From: Trichobilharzia szidati
Lineage: Eukaryota; Platyhelminthes; Trematoda; Strigeidida; Schistosomatidae
Direction: 5' to 3'
Length of the DNA stretch: 64,000 nucleotides
NCBI GenBank assembly: GCA_944472155.2
Contig: OX235273.1
Coordinates: forward strand, 82,454,793-82,518,792
Position numbers and translations under genes: made by a program. The notes under the pieces are model-generated. The model saw nothing but the letters and a program-made list of their open reading frames with translations. It was not told the DNA's origin and made no database searches. Shown here piece after piece: positions 42,411 through 53,799 of the stretch; position 1 is the first letter of the stretch; each line of letters opens with the position of its first letter.

Positions 42411-42489
42411 CTTTCACCAGTCCAAGTCATTCCTCCTCCCTAATATCAGCGAAGCGTTTGATTTTTATGCTTTTTCTGTGTTTTGAAGA

Positions 42490-42600
42490 TTTTATGGCGA
42501 GTGGATTGATTTTCCAGGATAAGGTCGCTGGCTGCACGCCCAAACTCCCCCCTTTTCCCGGGCTTAGGACCGGCTAGAAAACTAGTGAACTGGTAAACTA
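42490..42600 (+). repeat. short dispersed repeat, inverted relative to 46410-46510
   Basis: Plus-strand aaggtcgctggctgcacgcc ... cgggcttaggaccggctaga aaactag resembles the reverse complement of about 46415-46480. Possibly part of a SINE or RTE 5' region. Not identified further. Confidence 0.4.
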
Positions 42601-43444
42601 GATGAGGTTGTAGCAGAATATAATTCCAGTCACTAATACTGCGTCACTGTATGCCATGTGGAATATACTTGCTTAGACAGATTTATGTTTCATGGTGTTT
42701 TCAAGTGACCATTTTTCTAAACAAATCCACTTGGTTTCAATCTCCTTCGGAACATCGGTTCTTTCAAAGTTTCAGAAACCTCCGGAAGACGAGTACCAGT
42801 AGATACGAAATCCAGCTATAGGACATTCTGCTGATTGTTTCTAATCAAAGTGCTCAGTGTTAACTAGTCAATGTTAACTTTAACAATAGAAGTTTCAGAT
42901 ATTTTGTTATTCACAAGACTTCAGTTTCTTTCGGCAATATCTTTGAAGTAATCCTCCAGTACAAATATTATGTGAAGGAATTCGGAAACTGCATATTATG
43001 CAAAAACAGATGTGAAAACTGAAGTTAAATGTGGTTATACACATTTTGACCTGCAGGTGTTAACCACTAATATACTACTTTTCAAATCTTGCCCTCATTT
43101 TATAATAATGAATAAAAGTATTTTCATAATAATAATGATCTGCTTTATTCCAAAAACAGTACCTATAATACAGCATTTTGTCACAATATTGCATCTAATT
43201 TAATCATAATCTAAATAAAATTAAACACAGGAATTTGTCCCCATTTTTTCAGTAGGAATAAAGTCAAAAATGTGCAGAGGACAAAATGAGAATGATAACC
43301 GTAATAATAATAACAGTGGGTTTGCTTGAAACAGTATTGTCGATACAGTATGGAAATTTTAGCATGTTATACAGTTTTGAATTTTGATGTAGTTGTGTTC
43401 TCTGAGCTGGATGGTTTATTTGCAAAGATTTCATTGTCCTAATA

Positions 43445-43556
43445 GAAAACCTTGATATGATTATGGGCAATAAATTGTGCTCGAAAAGTCATCAGTAAAT
43501 ATTACTGTATAACACTGTGAGACTCTATCAAAATAAATTTTACCCATAATGGAATA
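43445..43556 (+). mobile_element. PLE-4 3' end fragment
   Basis: Closely matches 21213-21325 (ttgatatgattatgggcaat ... ctctatcaaaataaa). The stem-loop/GAAA motif has decayed (gctcgaaaagtcatcag). It ends at the same terminal sequence, cccataatggaata, as PLE-4. Confidence 0.8.
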
Positions 43557-43875
43557 AAACCAACATCATCTACAAAATAAGTTGCAAGGACTACGAAAAA
43601 CACTACATTGGCCAAAGCGGATGTCCCCTTCGTCTTCGTATCCATGATCATAAACTAGCCGTCAAAAGATATGACATCCACTCCTTCATATCGCTGCATA
43701 CAGACAACCACGGACATCATTTCGACTGGGACGACGTTCAGATATTAGACAAAGGAAACACCAATGATACTAGAGAATTTTTAGAAGCCTGGTATTCCAG
43801 TGAATAGTCAATCAATAGACACATTGACATAGACAAAATTTACCAGTCGATAAGAAGGAAATTTCACACATAAAG
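43557..43875 (+). pseudogene. GIY-YIG nuclease fragment of another PLE (PLE-7)
   Basis: The plus strand reads IIYKISCKDYEKHYIGQSGC, then LRLRIHDHKLAVKRYDIHSF, HTDNHGHHFDWDDVQILDKG and TREFLEAWYSSE, stop, then SINRHIDIDKIYQSIRRKF. This is a GIY-YIG domain different from PLE-1 to PLE-6, with one stop replacing a codon after WYSSE. It directly follows the PLE-4 terminal fragment. Confidence 0.75.
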
Positions 43876-44599
43876 GGTCAAAGTTCAGGTCGGGGAAACG
43901 ATACAATACAATACCAATATAAGAAGCCTGGAGGGTGTGCAAACACAAAATCACCCAACCACCCTCAAGGTCACAAGGACAGAGGACTATAAACTCGTGG
44001 AGAAACCTAAAAGCTCACTTCAAATTGAAGCAGTATGCACTGAAGATGTTTCCTAGTAGGGCAATGAAAGCTGAAAATTACCTTTAGCAATTTTGTTGCA
44101 TGAAATCAAGTGTCTACCAATGACGATGTCAACGATATGGCCTAGTGGGATACCACACCCTACTGAAAGTCTTCAGAGTTCTACGAAATATGACATAGTC
44201 TTTTTTAAGCGACCAAAGAAAGAATAAGAGTGAACAATAAAGAAGAATCGGCAAGATGCAAGAGTTGGCAAACTGTAAGAGGAGAGCTTGAGTTATGCCT
44301 GAGCGCCTTAACTTCTCAATGTAAAATGTCAGACGAAATATTCTTTTAGAAATCGCTATGAAATAGGAAGACCAGGATAGGTCAGAAGAAAGAATTAGTC
44401 CAAGATACTTGACTTCAGATTTGATTTCTATATCAATATCATCAATTTTACAATGGTCATAGAAATTAACTGTTTCATTTAACCTTCTTTCACATCGGAA
44501 ACTGAGATTAACAGTCTGAGATTTGAAATGGTTTAGTTTAAAACCATTAGACAAAGACGATGAATGTTTAAATCAATTTCTATTTTAAGCTAGAGTAAG

Positions 44600-45610
44600 T
44601 TGACCTGTCGTCATAAAGATAAATGTTTGCATGTTTATTGCATAACAGGGACTAATTATTAGGAAAAAGGCTTAGTTATTCATGAAAGTTGAAAAATACT
44701 TTGTAGATGTGAAGCAATATAAATAATTTTTAAAAATTACCGCAGTAGTTATGACGGTGTATCAGCATGATTACCACTTGACTATTTATTAAGGCACAGT
44801 GAAAAAATCCTCACTTTTACTTAAGTGTTTCTGAATATATATATATATCGAACATTCGAAAACAAATGTAAGTGCCACTATACTAAAATATTATTAGGAT
44901 TACATTTTTGAGTACAAATTAAGAATGTCTTAAGAACTTGAGACTAACTGATTTGTAAAAACAACAGTGTATATAGGAAAGTAGGGCAGAAACTGAGAGG
45001 TTTACATATATATAATATATATAAATAGTCAGCATTTAGAAAAGAATTTGAATGGAAAAATATTTACTATGCGTTGTTATTTCTAAATAGACTTTTCAGT
45101 ACACTTAAATTGTTCAACCTTCTTGCAAGAATGAAAATGCTTTGACTCGTTTAAAGGAGGCAAGTATATTTCCAATGAAGTAGTTGAGACGTACTTTCCA
45201 ATCGTCAGTAGTAATATAAATATTTGGCCTACTTTTTGAAGTACTTATTCCACTAGAGTGAGTTTTGCAAGAATATTAAGTGTACTGTAGAAATAAAAAT
45301 ACTAGTTCCATATAAAATTAGTCAGGGACTAGAAATGAGTCTAAATTATTTTTTTTATTCGTATAAACACTATATTATCCTGTAGCTGATTTATCCTTCA
45401 GTAATTTATTTGGTTTTAAGTTAGAAATCATTCATGCTTAAAGTGTTTGATTTGAGAGGAAAGTTAAGAGTGAGTAGTAAAATCAAATAAATTGCTAGCT
45501 AGCTATGCTTATCTAAAGAATAAGTAGAATCTTGACTGATATCTTTTTAAATATATTTTCTGCATATAATAAACGCACGAGGCATGTGTATTTTCAACAT
45601 TTTAATTGTT
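44600..45610. other. AT-rich spacer
   Basis: Apart from AT microsatellites, nothing recognisable. Confidence 0.45.
44833..44848. repeat. (AT)n microsatellite
   Basis: Short uninterrupted AT dinucleotide run in an AT-rich spacer; a similar run is near 45007-45022. Confidence 0.8.
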
Positions 45611-45617
45611 TTTTTGT

Positions 45618-46410
45618 CGTATTATTATTGTTCCCTTGGGTTCCTAGTAGAACAGAGGGCTTCAACTGCACGTTTCCACTTGCTTCTGTCTTCTGCTGTA
45701 CTTTTCACTTGCATCCATGTTAGACTATACTGTTTCAACTTATCTTCACACGATCTCCTCCATGTCACCCTTGCACTGACGTCTGACTCGCCGCTTCCCT
45801 TTCGGGTTCCACTCGAGGACTGACCTGACGCGCGATGTCACCCAGCGGCCTCCTCAGCGAGTGTCCAATCCATCTCCACTTTCTCCTGCACATTCGTTGA
45901 GCGATTGGTTCCTGTTTTGTTTGTTCCCATAGTTTCTTGTTTGTGATTCTTTCCGGCCATCTGATCTTCAGTATAGAACGAAGACAGCTGTAGTTGTTGA
46001 TAAAGGTCTGCAACAGGCTGTTGGAAATATTCTTTGTGACCCGCCGCCAAGTTTCTGATCCGTACGTATAGAAGAACTGACTGACTTGACGTTTGTATTG
46101 AAAATCCGAATTCTTTTGTTGATGCAGGCTGAGTGACGAAGATTTCCAGATTGGTTTCAGGTTGATGATGAATGTGTTTCTCGCCTTCCCGGTTCTCGAT
46201 TTGACATCTTCGTCCGTTCCTCCAGTAGTTAAGATAATGCTCCCTAGATAAGTGAATGAAGTAACCTCTTTCAAATCCCTCCCGTTGATGGTGATTGGCA
46301 TTGGATGTTGCTGCTGCTGCTGTTGTTGTTGGTTGGTTATTTTCATAACCTCCGTCTTGTCTATGTTCACCTGGAGTCCTGTCTTTGCTGCTTCTTCAAC
46401 CTCGCCTAGA
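45618..46410 (-). mobile_element. RTE-like retrotransposon, 3' part
   Basis: Minus-strand 5'-truncated copy. On plus, the 3' end at 45618-45665 is (att)n followed by the conserved tail. It contains the longest surviving frame of this family in the window (45765-46370). Confidence 0.85.
45765..46370 (-). pseudogene. RTE reverse transcriptase C-terminal region, 201 codons open
   Basis: Reads MNIDKTEVMKITN, a Gln-rich run (QQQQQQQ from ctg/ttg repeats on the plus strand), [79 protein letters not shown] and [15 protein letters not shown]. This is the thumb/C-terminal region after the RT catalytic core; YADD lies upstream and is missing. The frame shifts after EREAAS. Confidence 0.82.
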
Positions 46411-46914
46411 TTACTAGCTCGCTAGTTTTCTAGCCGCTCCCAAGCCCGCATAAATAGGCAGGGTTGAGGCGTGGTGCTAGCAACTCCACCACTAAAACTT
46501 AACCATACTACTACAGAAACTTCAACGCATAAATATTTTATAAATACTGAAATTTTTTTTGTCGTAGTGCTGCAGAAATGACTAAGAATTTCGATAGCCA
46601 TAATTTCAATGAATACGAACGGATGCAATGATTTCTCATCAAATCATGAATCTTTACATATTCATTCAGTTTTATCATTAAAATTTCCTCTATTCAAAGT
46701 GTTCAGTACTTGTTGATGATATGCTGATATATTGCAGACATAGAATTCTGGCTAAAATTTTTATTACATTCACGAAACACCATGTAAAAATCTGTCTGTA
46801 TACCCGGCACTTCTCGATCATCAAATTGACAGGATGAAGTCGACTGGATTTCCAGTGAGAAGTCATGACATGCTGAAACTACAAAGTGGTAGGATTTGTA
46901 GTTCATCGACCACT

Positions 46915-47095
46915 TGACCGGGTCCCAGTTGCTGAATGGTCTACTGCTCTGACTTGTAGCCAGCAGGTCCTGGATTTTGCAACCTAGTGAGTGCGTACTA
47001 CTGAAGAGTCCGAAACTAGGACGAAACTGGTGTCCCAGTGCTCCCTGATTTTTCATTGATTCTCTGACTGATGTCAGCTTGTTATTGGAATGGAA
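46915..47095 (+). mobile_element. SINE-B copy with compact hammerhead core
   Basis: gggtcccagttgctgaatgg head, decayed B box, hammerhead at 46995-47045, then gattctctgactgatgtcag tail. No clean TSD found. Confidence 0.7.
46995..47045 (+). ncRNA. hammerhead ribozyme motif in SINE-B, core intact
   Basis: CTGAAGA (47001-47007) fits CUGANGA; GTCC / loop GAAACTA / GGAC form a full stem II; GAAA follows; stem III is CTGG with TGTC as cleavage site region, then CCAGTGC. This copy keeps all core nucleotides. Confidence 0.62.
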
Positions 47096-48230
47096 ACAAA
47101 TCAGATCCTTACAAAATAACTCTTGGAAGTCGACTTTTATGTAACTGGTAGATTATGTAATACAAAATAAAAAGAATTTACTGCTTCATTCTAGTGTACA
47201 TGAAGAAATTACACTCTGAGTAAGGTTAGATAAAATTGGTTGAAATATTTTGCAACTATAATGAATCAGTGCACACAATGTGCGACTGTAAGAAGAATTA
47301 AGAATTGCAATGCTAACAGTAAATGTTTGAAGTTCAATTAAATGATATTATATCTTTCCTACATATAGAAATTTGAACAGTTCTACACTATTCATATAAA
47401 TAGTTGGTATTAGTTATTGAACATAACTCACTTAAATAGTTGAAAGATGTTTTGTTTTACGTTTAAATCAAATGAATCTATCTAGCAAATACTATTGGTT
47501 AGTGTGTGTAGTTTCCAAGTAATCTCACTTATCAGTAATAGTGACAATTTGATAATTTCGCCACCCATTAAGATGTCATGAAAGTCGTATATTATGTGTG
47601 AATATTTTGGATTTGAAGTGAAAAATTATGGAATTTCACCATAAACTAAATTGTAATTAACTTAAGACATTTTACCTCAAGAGTGGTGTAATAAGAAAAA
47701 CCACCCGGAAAAACTAAATAAGCTCAAAACCACTTTTGTGTTTTATAAAACTGATATAAGATGTCTGCATCCTGAATTCTGCATATTCCTGAGACAAACT
47801 CTAAACATTTCCCTAATGCTAATTTCTGAAAGTCATAATGTGTTATCGTTTTCTTTTCCCTAATCTATAATGATCAGTTCTCGGATCCAGCAACCAGTAG
47901 AGCTTGTTAACTAGATCAAAGTGACTGAAGCATTGAACGGCCGACGTTTCAAGGCAAACCACGGTGGATTTTTACATCTAAGTGTGTAGTTTGAAAACTA
48001 CTGTTTTGTTGCAAAATGTTGTTATTTGTTGGGTGACTATCAAAATGTTCTTCTTTAGAAATTTCAGAACTATGATAAAGAAGAAGCACATGACATTTAT
48101 TTATTTAGAATTGGCATAATATTTTTCTTCGAACCAGATTATGATCAAATGCTTGTGACACAAGCTACATTTAATTTCAGGACAAGTCATTTAGCTATTT
48201 TCTTTCTTATCTGTAAATTTAAATGATGCT
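47096..48230. other. AT-rich spacer with a possible PLE terminus
   Basis: Nothing coding. At 47880-47970 (minus) the motif TTGAAACGTCGGCCG followed by ttcaatgcttcagtcac resembles the GAAACGTC terminal motif of the PLEs, but no ORF is attached. Confidence 0.35.
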
Positions 48231-48240
48231 ATGATGAATG

Positions 48241-48473
48241 CGCGTCGGTGGCACAGTGGTAGGGCGCTCGCTGACCACACAGGTGGTCCGGGGTTCGATC
48301 CCCGGCCGATGCACTCCTGTACCTCGCTAAGCCAGTAGTAAGACTGGTAAAGAGGGAAGGTTGGGAATGAGGCTAGCAACCCCATACTGTGAAAATAATC
48401 ACCACTGCTACAGAAACCTCAAGCCTCTAGCTTGAAACCCTATGTTTCACTGGGAACATAAAGGAATAAAAGA
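48241..48473 (+). mobile_element. SINE-A, complete copy with TSD
   Basis: Exact 10-bp duplication, atgatgaatg, at 48231-48240 and 48474-48483. Head GGTGGCACAGTGGTAGGGCG (A box) and GGGGTTCGATCCCCGG (B box), body, then tail cttgaaaccctatgtttcac tgggaacataaaggaataaa. The best preserved plus-strand copy, defining both ends of the family. Confidence 0.92.
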
Positions 48474-48483
48474 ATGATGAATG

Positions 48484-50700
48484 TTTGGTGGATAGACTGC
48501 TTCAGTAAATTCGCAGTTCCATTTTGAAGCTTCACTTCATTAATACCACTCATTCCATATTCAAGTTCTTAACACAGCTTAACTTCAGTCATTCTGATCA
48601 ATATGTTGTTTGATATATGTGTTGAATAAATTCAGTGTCTAAGTGTAAAGCATGAAAATGAACTACCGAGCATACATATTTCTCCAAACTGTTATTTTAC
48701 TTTTATCAAAACCGTTATTTGGGTTTATTTTACTACACAGATGGCGAATTTGCAAACTGATTTTGAGTTCATTTATAATCCTCTACAAATTTTATCTTTA
48801 ACTGCGAAAATAGAAAACATTATTCTACAGCTTTCTGTGATATTTCCATACACCATAAGTATTCGCGCGACGAATTAAGCTTGTGGTGATGAAAGCATTT
48901 CAGATTTTTTGTCGAAAACTGTCCGTATTTTGTTGATTTCAACTAAATTATTGCTTAAAACAGAATATGTAGTTAGAGTGAAGATTGTTTCCAGCGAAAT
49001 AACACACAATGTGAGTGTATAAAAGGCTCTCGGTTGTCAATTAAAGCAAGAATTAAAGGAAAACATCGAATTCTCTAACTTTAATAGAGTAATCAAACGT
49101 CTACTAATAATGTAGGCTAATTAAAATGTAATGGAAACTAAACGAAAATTGATACATTTCGATTAGAGAAGGTGTATTACGATTGTTTAGCCCTTGAATT
49201 ACTTCGAATTTTATGAATAATTTCGAATGAAAAAATCATTCGGTTGGTGGTGGTGTTTATTTAAGGAACTTTAAAGTTTTCAGCTATCATGTTGTTGGAA
49301 CCCCATAGGATAACTGTCTAGAACTCTTTTGGTTAAGACTTGTGTTTAATAAATTGCCTACTTCACTTGCCGGTTAGGCGATTAGTTTGCATACATGAAA
49401 ATGGCTAGATGCTTTATTTTATTATGCAAATCAGGAATTTAAAGGTTTCCTTAAAATCGAATTTTCAGAATAATTTCCTTATTGAGTTTAGGTATTCCAC
49501 TAATTTTTTTTAAATAATAATATCTTTATTCTGGACAGTATTTACAAAATGTACAGAGTTTTAAGAGGAGTTTATTGCGTAATATATTCTCTTCTTACAT
49601 TATCTTCAAATAGAATATTAATTGACAATATATCTTGTGAAACAACGGTCTCTGACCTGAAGCATAAACCATTCCATTATGATATATCTGCTTCGTTTCC
49701 CTCAAAAAATCCACCATTTCTGGTTGAAAACCAATTGTAAGATGTTCGGAAGTACATTTTGAGACCCAAAGATATAAGTGAAGAAAAGTTATCTCATGTA
49801 GTGGGACACGTTACCACACATAATCAGTCCTTTCCTCACGTCTAGTAGGAACGGAAACTTGTAAACTTTTTGAATACACACAAGAGTAGATAATACCATT
49901 GGAAATCATATCTTAATCTATTAAAATAAACCGAATGAGAGAAAATATCTACATCAAGGAAATAGAAGTTTTGGTAGCCCAAGTTTTGAGCAGGCCTCTG
50001 ATTAGACATTTTGCAACTGAATGTAGAAAATGACAGATTCGATTTTTAATTCTTGGGTAACATGTATCGCTGTACTTATTGATCTAATCCATGTTTAAAG
50101 ATAAAATAAAATCCACCATTTGCAAACTGCGGAGTCTAAGGTAGGATTGCAGCACGGTCTCCATTCAGAATTCAAAATATATTACAACCACAGTGTGTAA
50201 CTAGCGGACTAGTTAATTTCAAGATTACAAGGAGTAAATTCATCATGAGAAACTAGTGGATAAATATCTAATCAGTAGTTAGAAGTACCCACTCACAAGT
50301 GACTGTTTCATGCTAGATCTAATCAAGTGCTGCGTCTATTCAGTCTTGTATGATAAGTATGTATTCAATCAATTACATTTTCATTTCATTTAAAAGTATA
50401 CTTTAACACCTGAAATAATTGATGAAAGTAAAATGTATACCAATATTAAAATTCACGAACTATAGTTTTCCTATCAGATTTAACTTCCAAAGCACGCTGA
50501 TAAGTTAATCAAGTGTCATTTTAGAGTTCTATGTCCATTTCGTAAATACTTCAAATTCCAGGTGACCAAGTTCCTTAAAATCAGGACAATGACAAAATAT
50601 TATATAACTAGGGATTGTCTATCTGTGATCTGACATTTCCACACCAATATTTCGATCAATAGGCTTATTCAGATAAACTTGCTAAATAGTTAGTAGAATT
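48484..50700. other. AT-rich stretch, possible non-LTR 3' end
   Basis: At 49515-49540, aataataatatctttattct ggac looks like the reverse-complemented 3' end of a CR1-like element, but no RT fragment could be read next to it. A 63-codon frame at 49549-49740 has no recognisable domain. Confidence 0.35.
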
Positions 50701-50701
50701 A

Positions 50702-52292
50702 TTGCATCCAGTCAAAACACAATTCTGTATGTGTAAGTATGTGGTTAATTTTCTTGATGGTATTAATATGATGAATACGAATATGTACTCTTTTGATACA
50801 AACTCGTTATTCACTAATGTGCCTTTGCTCAAAACAGTTGACATTTTGTATGATTACATTTCCAGAAACAATATCTTCATCCCGTTCCCTATATCTTATT
50901 TGAGGGATTTATTACTTCTATGTACTAAAAACGTTAGGTTTACATTTGAAGGCGATTGTTTCCACCAAGTTGATGGTGTTGCTATGGGAAGTCCTTTAGG
51001 GCCCCTTTTAGCAGATATTTATATATCGTACATTGAGAATTCATGGGAGGATTTAATCGAAAATGTGCCACTTTATAGAAGGTATGTAGATGATATTGTA
51101 ATCATCAGTGATAAGTCGTGTTCTGCCACCTCAATTTTAAATCGAATGAATGAAGTCCAAAATAGCATATCACTTACATCTGTAGAAGAGGAAGATAATT
51201 GTTTATCTTTCCCAGACATATTGCTTAGTCGATGGCTTGATGGGTCAATAAAACGATCTATTTATGGAAAGCCTACCTGGACAGGACAGTATCTTAATTA
51301 CCACAGTTACTGCCCTATTCGGCACAAAAGAGCCTTAGTAAGGTGTCTCTTCAGTAGAATCCAACGAATATGCACTGAAGACACACTTGAGGAGGAAGAA
51401 AGAAAGCTGACAAAAACTCTGGTTGATAACAATTATCCAGACAAGTTCGTCAGAAGATATAAAGTAGTCAGAACATCGACACCCACTCTCCAACTCGCCC
51501 CTAAGAAAGATGTGTACATCAAGCTACCCTATATGGGTCATCAAAGCAGCTTGATAACCAGACAAAGACTGAACGCTGCTGTCAAAAAGACTTTTTATGC
51601 AGCCATTATCATAATAATAGAGAATGTAAAGCCAATATATCTATTTAAGCCCTTCGAACATGCGAAAAATGACGTCACATCGCACTGTATTTACCAATTT
51701 GAATGTAAGTGTGGACACACATACATAGGGAGGACTCATCGATATCTGCAAGTAAGGGCTTCAGAGCATATTCCTTAATGGCTCCAAATACAAATGGAAT
51801 CTTCAGAACCCAATCAATGGTGAGAACAGGGGACCTAGCTCTTCTATTGCGAAAAATATTATAGAAACAGGACATAAAATTGACGTTAACAGATCTTTTA
51901 AACCTATCTATAAAACGTGTTTGGGGCGTATCCTTAAGTCTGTGGAAGCCCTAGCAATTAGAAAGTTTAAACCAACTTTATGCGTTCAAAAACAATTCGT
52001 TATCATATTAAATCTTCTTTGGTAAATTTTGTTTTGATACCATAGCGGATGTACTATTACCTCTGCTATTTGATTTAGTGATCTTCATTGTTATTTTGAC
52101 CTTCAATATGTCCTTTCAACTCGACTTAAGTCTATTTTCTCACCTCTTACCTCTTTATTAATTTCATATATATTCCTATGATAAGTCCGTGTGTGATCAG
52201 ATTGTTCGAAATGTGTTGCACAAATACATTACACACACGATTCAGACAAATTACGTCTTCTTATTGCTTTATCTAAATTCATAAAGGGAACT
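50702..52292 (+). mobile_element. PLE-3, 5'-truncated, split by a SINE-A
   Basis: Contains RT motifs A to C, the GIY-YIG region, 3' UTR and a terminus (ttattgctttatctaaattc ataaaggg) like that of PLE-1. A SINE-A inserted in the last bases (52293-52535), so the terminal sequence continues after 52549. The 3' UTR at 52020-52165 is shared with PLE-2. Confidence 0.85.
50712..52025 (+). pseudogene. PLE-3 RT and GIY-YIG, one frameshift
   Basis: Motif A NMYSFDTNSLFTNVPLLKTV, motif B VAMGSPLGPLLADIY, motif C RRYVDDIVII, then SIYGKPTWTGQYLNYHSYCP, a linker, and a nuclease start CIYQFECKCGHTYIGRTHRY. The frame ends at 51778; one base earlier it would continue NGSKYKWNLQNPINGENRGP, SSSIAKNIIETGHKIDV and LCVQKQFVIILNLLW to the stop at 52023-52025. 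A single-base error near 51772 is the only interruption after the truncation. Motifs 1-3 are absent. Confidence 0.88.
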
Positions 52293-52535
52293 TTTCTTTC
52301 TTCTTTTTTCCTTCACGTTCCCCAGTGGAACATAGGGCTTCAAGCTAGTGGCTTGAAGTTTCTGTAGCAGTGTTTATTTTACAGGATGGGGTTGCTAGTC
52401 TCATGCCCAACCTTTCCTCTTCAGCAGCATTATTTCTGGCTTAGTGAGGTAAAGAAGTGCGTCGGTGGCCGGGGATCGAACCTCGGACCATGTGCATGGT
52501 CGGCGAGCGTCCTAACCGCTATGCCACCGACGCAC
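52293..52535 (-). mobile_element. SINE-A inserted in PLE-3 terminus
   Basis: Exact 13-bp duplication, cataaagggaact, at 52280-52292 and 52536-52548. Reversed SINE-A: tail (ttcacgttccccagtggaac) on the left, tRNA-like head with GGTTCGATCCCC on the right. Nearly the same sequence as 12159-12397, so these two are relatively young. Confidence 0.92.
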
Positions 52536-52559
52536 CATAAAGGGAACTAATTGTTTTAA

Positions 52560-53300
52560 ATTCTTCAGATATGAAAAATATGATCTTAGCCTTGATCATC
52601 TATTTAACAGCTGAACAAAGTTAGCATAGGAAGAAATGCAGTTAGTATTGTATTTACGACTGTAACCATCAGTTTTAGAATTTTAAGATAAGATACATAC
52701 AGTAACAAACAAAAGTAATGGTAATATTCTTTATTGTAGCAGACGTTTATGACTAGTTCAGAATCCAGAACCTTTGATACATTTCAACACCACTTAAGTA
52801 TTGTGGAGATACCTAGACAGTAGGTTAATTATGAAATCAGAAAACATCTGAAAACTAGGTGATAAGGGAAATTTAGTCTGCTTATGAACCAAAAAATTTA
52901 TGTGGAGAGATAAGGGAATTAGACTGCAATATAAAAATAAAATAGAAAGTGAGTCTAGTTACAGATGTTTACCAATAATTATTCAGCTATTATCGATACT
53001 TAGATCTTGCATTCTTAACTTTTATATCCTTTACAACAGTCTTAGTGAAATGCGTTAGCCAATGAATCAATACTTTGACTAGTAAACAAAAGAGCCAAAT
53101 AACTGACACAAGTGTGATAGAGATACGACTGTTCAATAATTAGGATTAAAAATTCACTAAACAATACGAAATACCAATGGAAAATAAATGTGCTTGGTGC
53201 CAATATCACAAGTAAGACCTAATATAAAGATATTATAGTGTTGGTATAGTATCTTTAAATCCGGATCTCAGCATCAAAAATAAGATCCGGATTTTCAACT
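52560..53300. other. AT-rich spacer
   Basis: Nothing recognisable between PLE-3 and the RTE fragment. Confidence 0.45.
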
Positions 53301-53309
53301 CCAATGTGA

Positions 53310-53790
53310 AATCAGTCAGTGCTACTATACGGATAAGAGACTTGCACTGCGCGTCATAAAGAGCATCTCAAACAAACTACAGATCTTCATTAACACTTGT
53401 CTTCGCTCAATACTCAAGATCAGATGGCTGGCCAGAAAAGATCAGCAACAGAGATCTCTGGGAGCGAACCAATCCAGCAGGAATCGATTGTGAAACAAAT
53501 ATGCAGGAAGAAATGGAGATGGATTGGCTGGCCATACTCTGAGGAAACCATCAAGTGACATCACTGGACAAGCCATTGCTCGAGTGGAACCCGAAAGGGA
53601 AGCGGCGAGTTGGTCGTCAGTGCAAGGGTGAGGGTGACTTGGAGGAGGTCATGTGAAGAGGAGATGAAAACGTGTGGGCAGAGATGGAGCCAGGTGAAGA
53701 CTCCAGCAGAGAACCGAACGCAATGGAGACGCACGACTGAAGCCCTATGTTTCTCTAGGAATTAAAGGAAACAATAATAATAATAAATAA
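53310..53790 (+). pseudogene. RTE-like 3' end fragment
   Basis: Plus-strand pieces: [56 protein letters not shown], then the 3' region (gtcagtgcaagggtgagggt ... gaagccctatgtttctctag) and (ata)n tail to about 53795. Mirrors 45618-46050 and 9467-9784. Confidence 0.82.
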
Positions 53791-53799
53791 TAGTGTTGG

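Larger units (their letters stand above)
43125..44560 (-). mobile_element. CR1-like non-LTR element, broken by later sequence
   Basis: 3' end at 43125 (ataataatgatctgctttat tcc on plus, compare 59281-59310). The RT C-terminus at 44129-44554 reads NGFKLNHFKSQTVNLSF, KYLGLILSSDLSWSSY, FRLTFYIEKLRRSGITQ and NSCILPILLYCS. The two parts are separated by PLE-derived sequence at about 43380-43880. The same family is at 59281-60330. Confidence 0.72.
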
